DNA of 43,617 nucleotides from assembly GCF_000260795.1 (NCBI RefSeq), contig NZ_AJGU01000021.1:1-43617 (forward strand), given 5' to 3'. A program made the translations under genes and the position numbers. Of this stretch, positions 1 through 8,527 are shown piece after piece (the stretch's first letter is position 1; every line of letters starts with the position of its first letter). The notes beneath the pieces were generated by a model that made no database searches, was not told where the DNA came from, and saw only the letters and a program-made list of their open reading frames with translations. This DNA is from Treponema sp. JC4 (GTDB lineage Bacteria > Spirochaetota > Spirochaetia > Treponematales > Treponemataceae).

Positions 1-9
1 TTTTTATTT

Positions 10-57
10 GTTAGAACTTAGCTTTACGCAATCTAACCTGTTCTATATCTTCACAGA
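10..57 (-). repeat. Detached copy of the pheS 3' end
   Basis: This 48-bp segment matches the last codons and stop of pheS (161-208) at 45 of 48 positions. Read on the minus strand it still encodes EDIEQVRLRKAKF followed by TAA. The three differences are silent (AGA to CGT for Arg, CAA to CAG for Gln). It lies 151 bp beyond the true gene end with no gene body attached. A displaced gene tail of this kind is what site-specific integration at the 3' end of a gene leaves behind, but a simple duplication is also possible. Confidence 0.85.
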
Positions 58-131
58 TGCCGATAATCGAAGAACCGTTAAAAACAAAGCCGAAAGGGTT
101 TGTTTAGGTTCATCGATAGAAAGGCACGCGA

Positions 132-147
132 GCCCGATTAATCGGGC
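132..147 (-). terminator. Perfect 16-bp palindrome after pheS
   Basis: GCCCGATTAATCGGGC is self-complementary and lies about 14 bp past the pheS stop on the minus strand. No clear T-run follows, so a role as a pheS terminator is only plausible. It also lies between the two copies of the pheS tail, so it could be part of a recombination-site scar. Confidence 0.4.
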
Positions 148-160
148 GAGTCATTAACTT

Positions 161-208
161 GTTAGAACTTAGCTTTTCTCAATCTAACTTGTTCTATATC
201 TTCACAGA
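161..208 (-). repeat. pheS 3' end, partner of the detached copy
   Basis: This is the functional copy of the duplicated 48-bp segment. It forms the C-terminus and stop codon of pheS. See the partner at 10-57. Confidence 0.85.
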
Positions 209-1718
209 AAAGCTGTCTCAAGTCATTCAATCCCAATGCCATCAAAGCCATGCGGTCAATACCAATACCCCAGGCAAGAACCGGAACATCAATTCCCATA
301 GCGCGGGTTACTTCTGGACGGAAGATTCCCGAACCACCAAGTTCGAACCAGCCCAAAACCGGGTGTTTGATATGAACTTCAATAGAAGGCTCTGTGAACG
401 GGAAGTAGCCAGGAACGTATTTTACTTCTGTTGCACCGGCAATTTCTGTAGCGAACATCTTAAGCATACCAAGAAGATTGCGCAGGTTTGCATCCTTTCC
501 AACGATAATACCTTCTGTCTGGTAGAAGTCAGAAAGGTGAGTTGCGTCTACCTTGTCGTAGCGGAAACAGCGGGCAATACCAAAGTATTTTCCAGGAATT
601 GTTGCCTTGTGCAGCTGATGAGCAGACAAAACAGTTCCCTGAGAGCGCAAAATCAGGCGGCGGGTAAACTCGTTATCAAAAGAATAGTTCCAGCCGCGGC
701 TTCCAGTATTTCCACCTGTTTCGTGGGCAGCCTTAACGTTGCTCAAATATGGTTCTTCAATAAATTTTGCGTGAGTAGGATTTTTAATGCGGTAAACATC
801 GTGAATATCGCGGGCAGCGTGGAACTGAGGCATGAACAAAGCATCGCCGTTCCAGAATTCAGTTTCTACAAGCGGACCGTCAAACTCTTCAAATCCCAAA
901 GAACAGAGCTTGTCTTTTACAGATTCAAGGAACTGAACATAAGGGTTTGTGCGTCCAGGAATAATACGAGCAGGAGGAACTGCAATGTTGTAACCACGGA
1001 AAGTACCGTTTTTCCAGTCGCCGGTAGCAAGCATTTTTGGTGTGATTTCACCAATTTCGTTACCTGTAATTCCAGCCTTTTTAAGTTCGTCTGTAACCTT
1101 GGCAAATGCTTCTGTAAGCTTGTAAGTTACAGTTTCGCGTTCAATCATCTTGAAAGGAGAATCGCCGGCACCACGTTTTTTAGCCAGAGTTGAAATTACT
1201 TCAACTTCGTCAGCGCTCAAATCATCCTTGTTTAAGATTCCGTCAGCAGCGGCAGCACCCTTCTTAATAATTGCAGAAGCCTTTACTACGCGGGCAGGAA
1301 GCTCAGCGCCAGTGTATTCAGCCTTCTTTTCAGCATTCATCTTAAGAACGCCTTCCTTAGAAAGCGGACCGAATGCAGAACCAATGTCTTTATTTTCAAT
1401 TGCAAGGGCAGCGGCAATTTCCGGCAAAGCGTGAGCGCCGTTGTCGCGGAGGTAATTTACCATGCGCTCTTCAACAGTTCCTGTTTTTGCAAGAGCCTTA
1501 CCCAAGTCTGTGATTTCGTAATATGTGTGAGGAGTACGGCGGATTTCCTTAAGAAGCTCTTTTCCACCCAGCCAGCTGAATGCCTGGTTAGCGTGACCTT
1601 CTTTATAATCCAGTTCCTTCTGGAGTTTTTCTGAAGTAAGTTCATCCTTGCTCGTATATTTGAGCAAAACTTTAATTTCAAGCGGATGAAGATTTTTGAT
1701 GATGTTTTTGATATCCAT
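162..1718 (-). CDS. pheS: Phenylalanyl-tRNA synthetase alpha chain, archaeal/eukaryal type
   Basis: This is the catalytic alpha subunit of PheRS, which charges tRNA-Phe with phenylalanine in the cytoplasm together with the beta chain (not in this window). At 518 residues it has the length of the archaeal/eukaryal type; classical bacterial PheS is about 330-350 residues. The N-terminal ~150 residues are helical, winged-helix-like tRNA-binding modules. Class II signatures follow: GIARCFRYDKVDATH (motif 2 region) near residue 380, and GGSGIFRPEVTRAMG with AWGIGIDRMAL (motif 3) near 460-495. The start is ATG with an AGGA Shine-Dalgarno (SD) sequence 8 nt upstream. Spirochaetes are known to carry this PheRS type, probably by ancient transfer. 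The gene lies downstream of a terminator, so it is probably transcribed on its own. Confidence 0.96.
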   Translation of the reverse strand: MDIKNIIKNLHPLEIKVLLKYTSKDELTSEKLQKELDYKEGHANQAFSWLGGKELLKEIRRTPHTYYEITDLGKALAKTGTVEERMVNYLRDNGAHALPEIAAALAIENKDIGSAFGPLSKEGVLKMNAEKKAEYTGAELPARVVKASAIIKKGAAAADGILNKDDLSADEVEVISTLAKKRGAGDSPFKMIERETVTYKLTEAFAKVTDELKKAGITGNEIGEITPKMLATGDWKNGTFRGYNIAVPPARIIPGRTNPYVQFLESVKDKLCSLGFEEFDGPLVETEFWNGDALFMPQFHAARDIHDVYRIKNPTHAKFIEEPYLSNVKAAHETGGNTGSRGWNYSFDNEFTRRLILRSQGTVLSAHQLHKATIPGKYFGIARCFRYDKVDATHLSDFYQTEGIIVGKDANLRNLLGMLKMFATEIAGATEVKYVPGYFPFTEPSIEVHIKHPVLGWFELGGSGIFRPEVTRAMGIDVPVLAWGIGIDRMALMALGLNDLRQLFCEDIEQVRLRKAKF

Positions 1719-1732
1719 TTTTTAGATCCTGT

Positions 1733-1770
1733 TAAAAAATAAAACCGACAGCCTTTCGACTATCGGTTTT
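1733..1770 (-). terminator. Rho-independent terminator of the 160-aa secreted protein gene
   Basis: On the minus strand, AAAACCGATAG and CTGTCGGTTTT form a stem with one mismatch around an 8-nt loop, followed by ATTTTTT. It lies between the end of the secreted-protein gene and the start of pheS. Confidence 0.85.
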
Positions 1771-1816
1771 ATTCTACAATATTTCACATAAAAACTGAAT
1801 AGGTAGAAGAAGTTTA

Positions 1817-2299
1817 TTATTCTTCAGAAGCAGTGTTATCTTTTGCTCCGCCTTTTACAGTCTTCATATTGCTTTTTTCAACCATCTGAACATAACAGAA
1901 ATAAACTGTGTATTTTCTTTTTGGTTTAGCATTCTTATCGATGTAAGAACTTTCCTTTGGAGACTGAAGATATTTATATTTTGTATATCCATGCTCTTTC
2001 TGGAAATCCTGGAGAACTGCAAGAACAGTATTCATTGCTTCACCCTGATCATATGATGCAAAGCTTGTTGTATAAGTTACACGAACTTCGTCATACATAG
2101 GATTGAATTCAAGTTCAACTTTTGCATTCTTATCTACAGTATGCTGATTTTCAGGAACAATCTTTATTGTTTTTGTTTTCTGCTCTTCATATCGTTCTTC
2201 AGCAGACATATTTTCAAAGATTTCATCTGTTTCCTGATCAGCAAAAACAGAACCAGCTACCAAAAACAACGTTGTAAGAACTAATAATAATTTTTTCAT
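1817..2299 (-). CDS. Secreted hypothetical protein, 160 aa
   Basis: The function is not recognised. Residues 1-20 are a clean signal peptide (MKKLLLVLTTLF, then GSVFA before Asp), so the mature ~140-residue protein should be periplasmic. The mature part is highly charged, starts with an acidic stretch (DQETDEIFENMSAEERYEEQ) and then has alternating hydrophobic residues that suggest beta strands (VELEFNPMYDEVRVTYT; YTVYFCYVQMV). No cysteine follows the signal, so it is not a lipoprotein. The ATG is preceded by GAGGAG, a strong SD. It lies 51 bp downstream of another secreted protein gene and ends at its own terminator, so it is probably the last gene of that run. Confidence 0.8.
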   Translation of the reverse strand: MKKLLLVLTTLFLVAGSVFADQETDEIFENMSAEERYEEQKTKTIKIVPENQHTVDKNAKVELEFNPMYDEVRVTYTTSFASYDQGEAMNTVLAVLQDFQKEHGYTKYKYLQSPKESSYIDKNAKPKRKYTVYFCYVQMVEKSNMKTVKGGAKDNTASEE

Positions 2300-2350
2300 G
2301 CAAAACTCCTCAATAATAGTTGAATTGTTGTTAAATGCTAACTACGTATT

Positions 2351-3046
2351 TTAGTACGTTGTATACTTAATAATTCTATCGCGTTCTAGGAAAAAATCAA
2401 GAAATATCGCATATTGACCTTCCGTAATTCCCACAAGAGGAGGATTGCGGATTAAGACAGAGCCGGAAATTTCTTTCGGCTTATTTTTGATTTCTGCACG
2501 GTATCGCGCACGGACAGCTTCTTTTAATGCATTCCTTGCGGCAGTTTCAATCCCTTCAAAACCATCGGAAATCTTTCCAAGCCCCCGCCCCTTAATCACA
2601 GGATTTTGAATTCCACTCCATAGCTTATAATTTTGAATCTGATAATCAGAACGGTCATATTCGCACCAGACAGTTACCTTATTTTCTTCAAAAAACTGAT
2701 CTGAATAGCGGAGTTTTGCTTTATCATGTTCGGTAAAAGGAACTTCCGGAAGAATTTCCAGATACTCTTCTACCCCTCTAAGTTTATCCGAGGGAGTGTA
2801 AACAAACTTCCAGCCGTTAACCATTCCTTCCATCAGAAATTCACTCAGATTTTTTATTCTTGTTCTTGTGTAAGAAAGCATGTCATCACTTTTTTCATAA
2901 AGTCCCGGATAGGCATCAAGTTCTGCCCAGACCGCAAACCTTATTGTCCTCAGATTTATAGGACTTTGTGCCAGCAAAAGTGAAAACTGAAGGGCCAGCA
3001 ACGCGAAAAAGAAAATTCTTTTCAGGAAGCGCATCTTTAATTTCAT
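2351..3046 (-). CDS. Secreted hypothetical protein, 231 aa
   Basis: The function is unknown. The N-terminus has a basic start (MKLKMRFLKR) and a hydrophobic core ending in LLLAQ, so it is exported; an alternative ATG at residue 5 would also keep the signal. The mature domain has the form RFAVWAELDAYPG...LSEFLMEGMVNGWKFVYTPSD, then conserved Trp/Tyr positions and a basic region near residues 170-195. The start codon overlaps the rhomboid stop (ATGA), so the two are translationally coupled. This probably makes it the distal gene of the GGDEF-rhomboid operon. It may be a spirochaete-restricted family, but this could not be tested here. Confidence 0.75.
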   Translation of the reverse strand: MKLKMRFLKRIFFFALLALQFSLLLAQSPINLRTIRFAVWAELDAYPGLYEKSDDMLSYTRTRIKNLSEFLMEGMVNGWKFVYTPSDKLRGVEEYLEILPEVPFTEHDKAKLRYSDQFFEENKVTVWCEYDRSDYQIQNYKLWSGIQNPVIKGRGLGKISDGFEGIETAARNALKEAVRARYRAEIKNKPKEISGSVLIRNPPLVGITEGQYAIFLDFFLERDRIIKYTTY

Positions 3047-3696
3047 CTGTAAGTGTCCCGCCAGATTTTAAGAGGATGGATTCCCATTCTGATTACAAAA
3101 TAAAGCCAGGCTGCAAAAAATCCAAAAAGATGAGTCATATGGGCTACACCCGAAGCTGGATTAAACTGACTGAAAAATTCAATTGCGGCATAAATTAAAA
3201 CCAGCACGGGTGCAGGAACCGGAATTAATCCCCAGATAAAAATTACCGAGCGGGGAAAGAAAACTGCATAGGCGAACAAAACCGCATACACAGCGCCACT
3301 GGCTCCCAAAAGACGCACACTGTACTGTCCGGTAAAATAATAAACTGCAAAAGAAAAGACACAGCTGAGAATTCCGCACAGTAAATAAAAAAGAACAAAT
3401 TCCTTGCTGCCAATTGCTTTTTCCAGCTGCAGTCCAAAAACCAGAAGACCCAGCATATTAAAAAGAATATGACGTATGCTTGAATAATCGTGCACAAACA
3501 TATAAGTCACAAACTGCCAGTACATATGATATTTGTAAACTGCCACCGGATTCATAGGGCCGTAAATATAAATGTACTGTGCAAGTTCTCTGTAAAGCTG
3601 TGCAATTCCGTAAACTGCAAAATTTAAAAGGATAATAAAGATTACGCGATGTTTATATTCGTATCTGAACGGCTGTCTAAAAAAGATTTTTCCCAT
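3043..3696 (-). CDS. Rhomboid-family intramembrane serine protease
   Basis: Rhomboids cut substrates within the membrane using a Ser-His dyad. This 217-residue protein has about six hydrophobic helices. Key motifs are present in order: HILFN (the HxxxN oxyanion motif, near residues 74-78), GASGA (catalytic Ser, near 132), and AHMTHLFGFFAAW (catalytic His, near 185-190). The N-terminal half contains the long WQFVTYMFVHDYSSIRH loop typical of the fold. It starts 7 bp after the diguanylate cyclase stop and overlaps the next gene by 4 bp, so it sits inside an operon. The substrate cannot be inferred. The catalytic residues look intact, so it should be active rather than an iRhom-like pseudoprotease. 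Confidence 0.9.
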   Translation of the reverse strand: MGKIFFRQPFRYEYKHRVIFIILLNFAVYGIAQLYRELAQYIYIYGPMNPVAVYKYHMYWQFVTYMFVHDYSSIRHILFNMLGLLVFGLQLEKAIGSKEFVLFYLLCGILSCVFSFAVYYFTGQYSVRLLGASGAVYAVLFAYAVFFPRSVIFIWGLIPVPAPVLVLIYAAIEFFSQFNPASGVAHMTHLFGFFAAWLYFVIRMGIHPLKIWRDTYR

Positions 3697-3703
3697 TTGC
3701 CTA

Positions 3704-4834
3704 TTATCGTGAATTTTCAGACTTTCTGTAAAGAGTTACGCGGTTTCGGCCTTTACTTTTAGAAATATAAAGCGCCTGATCAGCCTGATTAACAAATTCA
3801 TTAGGTGAATTAACAAGATTGTCACTTGCATCAAAAACTGAAACACCGCAGGAAATTGTTACATGGAGATGCAGGTTATTATAAATAAAATCGTGAGTAT
3901 CGATTGCAGCCCTGATTCGTTCTGCAACAAGAATTGCTTCTTCAGTCTTTGTATTTGGAAGAAGAACTGTAAACTCTTCTCCACCATAGCGGCTGGCTGT
4001 ATCACTTTCGCGCAGGCTTTTTCTGATAATATTTGCAACTTCAACAAGAACGTAATCGCCGCATTCATGACCGTAGGTATCATTAAAGTTCTTAAAGAAG
4101 TCGATATCGAACATCAGAACGCCGATATTTTCATTCTGCAAAAAGGCCTGATCAATTGCTTCAGAAAGAATATTAAAAAAGTAGAATTTCAGTTTCAGGT
4201 GAGTCATCATATCTGTTGATGACTGCTCGATAAGAGCCGCATTGTTAATTGCCACCGACGCAAGACTTGCAATCGACATAATCTGATTCTGCTCATATTC
4301 GGTGTAGGAAACATCGTCTTCAATTGCAATTCTTTCCTGCAAAATCAAAAGGCCGTTCAAGTGAGTCTTCTGAATAAGAGGAACAATAAGAGTTGGAGAA
4401 AGAGCCTTCAAAGTTTCAAGCGTTTTCTGATCTTCAATCAAAAGCTTAAGTTCATCAAAAGTAATAGGCATCTGAACGTCCAGAAGCTTTTTAGTGATTG
4501 GTGATGAAACCGGAATAGAAGGTTTGTCGTTGTCGTCAAAAAGATCTTTAGCAGTTTCGAGTACGTAATTTTCGTTGGTAATTAAATCGCGTACAAAAAT
4601 TTCAGCACCCAGAACGTGCATCTGAGCCATACAGATATAAACAATAGATTCAAGAAGGTTATCAAAATCAAGATTCTGGCAGAAGGATTTAGCAATATCG
4701 AGCATCTGCTCAAGGTCATAAATCTTCTTTTCATACTGAAGTGACAAATCAAGAGCATCAGTCTTGTTTTCTAAAGAGGAAATTTTGTTTTTTTCTTCAC
4801 TAATGATATCGCTGACTTTACTTCTTCTGCTCAT
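3704..4834 (-). CDS. Diguanylate cyclase with GAF sensory domain
   Basis: The protein makes the second messenger cyclic di-GMP from two GTP. The first ~45 residues are a coiled coil (SEEKNKISSLENKTDALDLS). A GAF-like domain spans about 45-205, and a GGDEF domain about 230-370. The active-site motif is GGEEF in SRYGGEEFTVLLPN. The RESD tetrapeptide lies exactly five residues before it and matches the RxxD inhibitory I-site, so product feedback is expected. No membrane segment is seen, so it should be a soluble sensor of a cytoplasmic ligand. It overlaps the upstream gene by 17 bp in another frame, which implies coupled translation. Confidence 0.93.
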   Translation of the reverse strand: MSRRSKVSDIISEEKNKISSLENKTDALDLSLQYEKKIYDLEQMLDIAKSFCQNLDFDNLLESIVYICMAQMHVLGAEIFVRDLITNENYVLETAKDLFDDNDKPSIPVSSPITKKLLDVQMPITFDELKLLIEDQKTLETLKALSPTLIVPLIQKTHLNGLLILQERIAIEDDVSYTEYEQNQIMSIASLASVAINNAALIEQSSTDMMTHLKLKFYFFNILSEAIDQAFLQNENIGVLMFDIDFFKNFNDTYGHECGDYVLVEVANIIRKSLRESDTASRYGGEEFTVLLPNTKTEEAILVAERIRAAIDTHDFIYNNLHLHVTISCGVSVFDASDNLVNSPNEFVNQADQALYISKSKGRNRVTLYRKSENSR

Positions 4835-6416
4835 TTTTTACATCACTAGTATTAATAATAACATAGTTTTTCATTATCTCAAAAAATATTTTCCAATTTT
4901 GGAACTGATAATCTAACAAATTTGTTCTGTCTTTGTTACGGGAAGACATAAGTAAAACCTTTAAATTCTGAATAATTTCGCTTGAAGGCTTTTTTGCATC
5001 TGCAAGAAGCTCTGCCAGCTCCCGGTGAAGATTCCAGAGGTTCGTTACATGAGTCTGCAGCAAGTCATGAGCTTCATTATTTACAGTGATAACCATTTTT
5101 TCAAGACGGCTGTAGAAGGATTTATCTTTTCTACTGTCTTTTATGTAGCCTTCCATAACTGCAATACTGTTCTTTTCATTCATAGAAAAGGAATTTTCAA
5201 AGGCATAAAAATCCTGATCTGCATTAATTGCCGCATAAACAATCTGAGAAAAAGAAGTTTTATAGGTTGAGTTATTAAAAAAGCCTTCAATTACAACATC
5301 ATCAAGCAGGGCTTTAACCCCATCGGAAATGTACTGTTTTTCAAAGGTCTTAAGAACTCTGATAGGCAGAATCCACTGGAAAGACAAAGGTGTTTCTGCC
5401 TGAAGTTTTTCGCTGGAATTCTGATTGTAACCCTGAACACTTTCCAGTCCTGTTTCGGGGAAGAGAGTCTGAATTTCCTGAGTAAGCTTTTCATCCTGAA
5501 TTTCAGATTTAATGCGCTGCTCGTCAGAATCAAATTTTGACTGCAGCATAGCAGCAAATTCCTGGCGGGGAGAACCAGTATACTGGGCAACGGCAGGTTC
5601 GTAATTCGGGTCAGCCCTAAAATAGCGGATAATTGCCTTAAGTTTTTCAGGCTGAATAACCTGCTTTATGATGTAATTTATTTTTTTTAGATTTCCAAGA
5701 ATAGCATTTTTTTCTGCCGGCTCAAGATCAGCCCCTTTGCGGAGTCTATAAAGGGCAAGAACTGCAGCTCCAGTAGAATTGGACATATTCAGACCGTAAA
5801 GCTGATAATACAAATCTTCCAGAAGGTTTATTGCTTTTCCTACATCCACTTCTGTATAAGAAGGAGTATAAGTGCTGTCTGCCGGAACAAAATTACTGTC
5901 AAAAAGCTGCATAAAAGGTATGTAATTATAGTGACACAAATCTACCAGCTGACGAAGGATAAGAATATCGTGGTCAATTTTTTTGAACTGTTCTGAATTA
6001 AGGTCTTTTAAGATTTTATCAAGAAGATGGCGCTGATGAATATAAATTCGCTCAGCATTATTAAACTCTGCAAGGACATCATCCTTACGGTTCTGAAACT
6101 GAAGTTCCGAAACTATTTCCTGATCTTCTGCATTATATCCTGTGATTACTAACTGGGCTTCAAAACGGTGGCGGCGAGGCAAATCATTTGTGCTGACTGT
6201 TTCTATAAAAAGACGGTCAAGAACTGCACTGTTTTTATAAAGGGTAAAAACTGCCTCTCCAAAATTCGGCTGCAAAAAGCCTGATTTACAGATCATTGGG
6301 GAAAAGCCCTGAATTTCAACGTCCATCTTTTTTAAAAGCTGCTTTCGCTGAACTTCCGGTGAAGAACGTCTGAAAATTGAATCAAATATATCAATAAATG
6401 TTCCAATTAAACTCAT
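4818..6416 (-). CDS. Large cytoplasmic hypothetical protein, 532 aa
   Basis: The family is not recognised. There is no signal peptide or membrane helix. The sequence is mostly helical and charged, with a short conserved-looking N-terminal part (RRSSPEVQRKQLLKKM, then FSPMICKSGFLQPNFGEAVFTLY) and long alpha-helical stretches up to the C-terminus. A low-complexity or disordered insert lies around residues 280-340. It is the first gene of a run with the GGDEF enzyme, the rhomboid protease and a secreted protein, and shares a 17-bp overlap with the GGDEF gene. A link to c-di-GMP signalling is only suggested by this position. Spirochaetes have uncharacterised proteins of this size in comparable settings, but I cannot name one. 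Confidence 0.75.
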   Translation of the reverse strand: MSLIGTFIDIFDSIFRRSSPEVQRKQLLKKMDVEIQGFSPMICKSGFLQPNFGEAVFTLYKNSAVLDRLFIETVSTNDLPRRHRFEAQLVITGYNAEDQEIVSELQFQNRKDDVLAEFNNAERIYIHQRHLLDKILKDLNSEQFKKIDHDILILRQLVDLCHYNYIPFMQLFDSNFVPADSTYTPSYTEVDVGKAINLLEDLYYQLYGLNMSNSTGAAVLALYRLRKGADLEPAEKNAILGNLKKINYIIKQVIQPEKLKAIIRYFRADPNYEPAVAQYTGSPRQEFAAMLQSKFDSDEQRIKSEIQDEKLTQEIQTLFPETGLESVQGYNQNSSEKLQAETPLSFQWILPIRVLKTFEKQYISDGVKALLDDVVIEGFFNNSTYKTSFSQIVYAAINADQDFYAFENSFSMNEKNSIAVMEGYIKDSRKDKSFYSRLEKMVITVNNEAHDLLQTHVTNLWNLHRELAELLADAKKPSSEIIQNLKVLLMSSRNKDRTNLLDYQFQNWKIFFEIMKNYVIINTSDVKNEQKK

Positions 6417-6490
6417 TCCCTAAATTTCCCCAATAAACTCAAAATATCCTTATAGTACAAAAATACTAAAGATTTTGCTTTTATTCTACT

Positions 6491-7537
6491 TTATAATTGG
6501 CCATTTTGCGAATTTTCCTTTTCAAAAGACTGTAAAACAGGCTGGAAAATCTTTTTGTAATCTTCAACCGTACTTGCGTGAACAATCTGAAGGCGAAGGG
6601 CTGCGCCGTTGTGAATGCCTTTTGAATAAGCGGCAAAACGCTTTCGCATTTCCATGCAGGCGTGTTTTTCTTCTGTATCTTTAACAAGGCGTTCAAGCTC
6701 GGCAAAGCCTGTTTTTATGCGGACATCCGGCGGAACAGGTTCATAACTTCCTGTCTGAAGAAGGCTGGTAGCGTCCCTGAAAATAAAAGGATTTCCCATT
6801 GCGCCGCGGGCAAACATAACCGCATCAGCGCCGGTTTCTTCCAGCATTTTTTTTGCATCTTCCGGCTTAAAAAGGTCTCCCGAACCGAAAACAGGCACCG
6901 GAATGCGGTCTGAATGGGCCTTATTCCACTCGCCCACGTATTCTACCAGGGCTTTCATTATGCTCCAGTCAGAATGACCTTCGTAGCCCTGAGCGCGAGT
7001 TCTCGGATGAATTGTAATTGCACTTGCCCCTGCTTCCAGTGCCGCCTGAGCCGCTTCCTTCCAGGTAATCTGGAATTTTTCCCAGCCAGAGCGGATTTTT
7101 ACGGTAACAGCGCGGTCGCCGGCAGCGTCTACTACAGCCTTGGCAACTTTATAGAGCCTGTCAGGGTCACGTGTTAAAGCGGAACCGGCACCTGTCTTTA
7201 CGATTTTAGGCACCGGGCAGCCGCAGTTTATATCAATACATTCGCAGTTTGTTTTTTCAAGAACGATGTGAGCGGCCGCATTCATAATGTCCGGCTCCGG
7301 CCCGAAAATCTGCACGGAATAGACATCTTCGTTGTAGGCGCGGCGCATCAAAATCTCTGTTTTAAGGTTCTTTCGCACCAGGGCTTCGGCACTTACCATT
7401 TCGGTATAGGTAAAACAGGCCCCGTTTTCTATGCAGACAGAACGGAAGGCCATGTCGCTGTAACCGGCAACCGGCGCAAGAAAGAGATTTCCTTTGAGTT
7501 CAATGTTTTTAATGCGTACAGGATGATACAGTCCCAC
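6491..7537 (-). CDS. dusB: tRNA-dihydrouridine synthase, DusB/Nifr3 type
   Basis: This FMN and NADPH-dependent enzyme reduces specific uridines to dihydrouridine in the tRNA D-loop. The TIM-barrel signatures appear in order: LFLAPVAGYSDMAFR at residues 18-32, FTYTEMVSAEAL, VQIFGPEP, and DINCGCPVPKIVKTGAGSAL, which carries the catalytic Cys near residue 105. Later come KIRSGW, ITIHPRTRAQGY and GSGDLF with MFARGAMGNPF. At 348 residues it is the family's usual length. The start is GTG, chosen because AGGAG lies just upstream and the ORF does not extend further. It begins 12 bp after the tatD stop, so tatD and dusB form an operon. The exact Dus subfamily is less certain than the enzyme class. Confidence 0.93.
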   Translation of the reverse strand: MGLYHPVRIKNIELKGNLFLAPVAGYSDMAFRSVCIENGACFTYTEMVSAEALVRKNLKTEILMRRAYNEDVYSVQIFGPEPDIMNAAAHIVLEKTNCECIDINCGCPVPKIVKTGAGSALTRDPDRLYKVAKAVVDAAGDRAVTVKIRSGWEKFQITWKEAAQAALEAGASAITIHPRTRAQGYEGHSDWSIMKALVEYVGEWNKAHSDRIPVPVFGSGDLFKPEDAKKMLEETGADAVMFARGAMGNPFIFRDATSLLQTGSYEPVPPDVRIKTGFAELERLVKDTEEKHACMEMRKRFAAYSKGIHNGAALRLQIVHASTVEDYKKIFQPVLQSFEKENSQNGQL

Positions 7538-7549
7538 CCAGGTCTCCTG

Positions 7550-8330
7550 TTATTCTGTAGGCAGATTGAAAGCCTTACAGCTGTTCTTCCAGAGCTGAAC
7601 GCTGAGTTCTTCCAGATCCATATCCAGCATTTCTGCAAGGAAGCGGGCTGTAGAAGGCAGCATATTTGGCTTTGTGCGCTTTTTCTCGCGGAATTCAGCA
7701 GGAATCATAAATGGACTTTCAGTTTCAATCAAAATGCGGTCAACCGGGATGTTCAAAACTGTCTCGTGAAGGTTTCTTGCATTGCGGTAAGTAAGGTTAC
7801 CTGCAAAACTGAACCATACGTTCATATCAAGACATTTTTTTTGCATAAGCGGCATCTTCCGAATAGCAGTGGAAAATAGCACCGGCATCAGGCAGACGCT
7901 CTGTCAAAACATCATAAATATCTTTTCCTGCATCACGGTTATGAATAATTACAGGCTTGTTGTATTTCTGAGCAATTTCAAGCTGGGTAATAAAAAGCTC
8001 AATCTGACTTCTCTTATCACCAAACTGCTTGTAGTAGTCCAAACCAGTTTCACCAACTGCAACTACATTTGGCAGGGAAAGAGACTTTTCGATTGTGTTA
8101 ATCCAGTCCGGACCAGGATTTGTAACTTCAGACGGAGCTACACCAACAGCGTGATAAATTCCACTTACAGACTTGAGGGTAGCATAAACCTTCTGAAAAT
8201 CCATAAGAGAGTTATTAATGCTTATAATGCGGGTTACTCCAGCCTGCTTTGCCTGCTGAATTACACGTAATTGTTCAATAGGATCATCGTATATAAGCCC
8301 GATGTGAGCGTGAGTATCAAAAAAATTCAT
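7550..8330 (-). pseudogene. tatD: TatD-family metal-dependent hydrolase, frameshifted at an A8 tract
   Basis: TatD proteins are divalent-metal hydrolases (DNase activity is reported for some) with a TIM-barrel fold. The first part (8330 to about 7840) carries FDTHAHIG, GVAPSE, VGETGLDYYK and IIHNRDAG up to FHCYSEDAAYAKK. The rest (to 7550) continues in another frame with CLDMNVWFSFAGNLTYRN, LIETESPF and the normal C-terminal helix. Together they make a complete ~258-residue TatD. The shift lies at eight A residues on the coding strand (7835-7842); seven would restore one frame. This may be a real mutation, phase variation, transcript slippage or a sequencing error. The SD is AGGAAG before ATG. 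It is followed by dusB. Confidence 0.88.
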
Positions 8331-8485
8331 GGCTTTCTTCCTAGAAAAATTGTGATGAGAAGAGCGAAAAAGTTTTTTTTAACGCTTCTTTTTTAATTAT
8401 TTATATAAAGATAACACAGGTTTTTCTACTCGTCAACGTAAATCCTTCCGATAATTAAACAGTAGAATTTATAAATGCAGAATGC

Positions 8486-8491
8486 TATAAT
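8486..8491 (+). promoter_or_regulatory. Extended -10 promoter for the M23-bactofilin operon
   Basis: TATAAT is preceded by TGC, an extended -10 form, and lies 37 bp before the TTG start. The -35 region is weak (TAGAAT at 8463). This is the intergenic region between divergent tatD and the peptidase gene. Confidence 0.6.
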
Positions 8492-8527
8492 TTTGTGATT
8501 TATTATTGAAGATAATGAGGTCTAATA

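Noticed and set aside
159-1193. Long plus-strand frame of 344 codons antisense to pheS
   Set aside because: It mirrors the well-conserved pheS frame and encodes low-quality Cys/Phe-rich sequence with no SD or family match.
7268-7879. Plus-strand frame of 203 codons across dusB and tatD
   Set aside because: It is a shadow of two recognised enzymes on the other strand.
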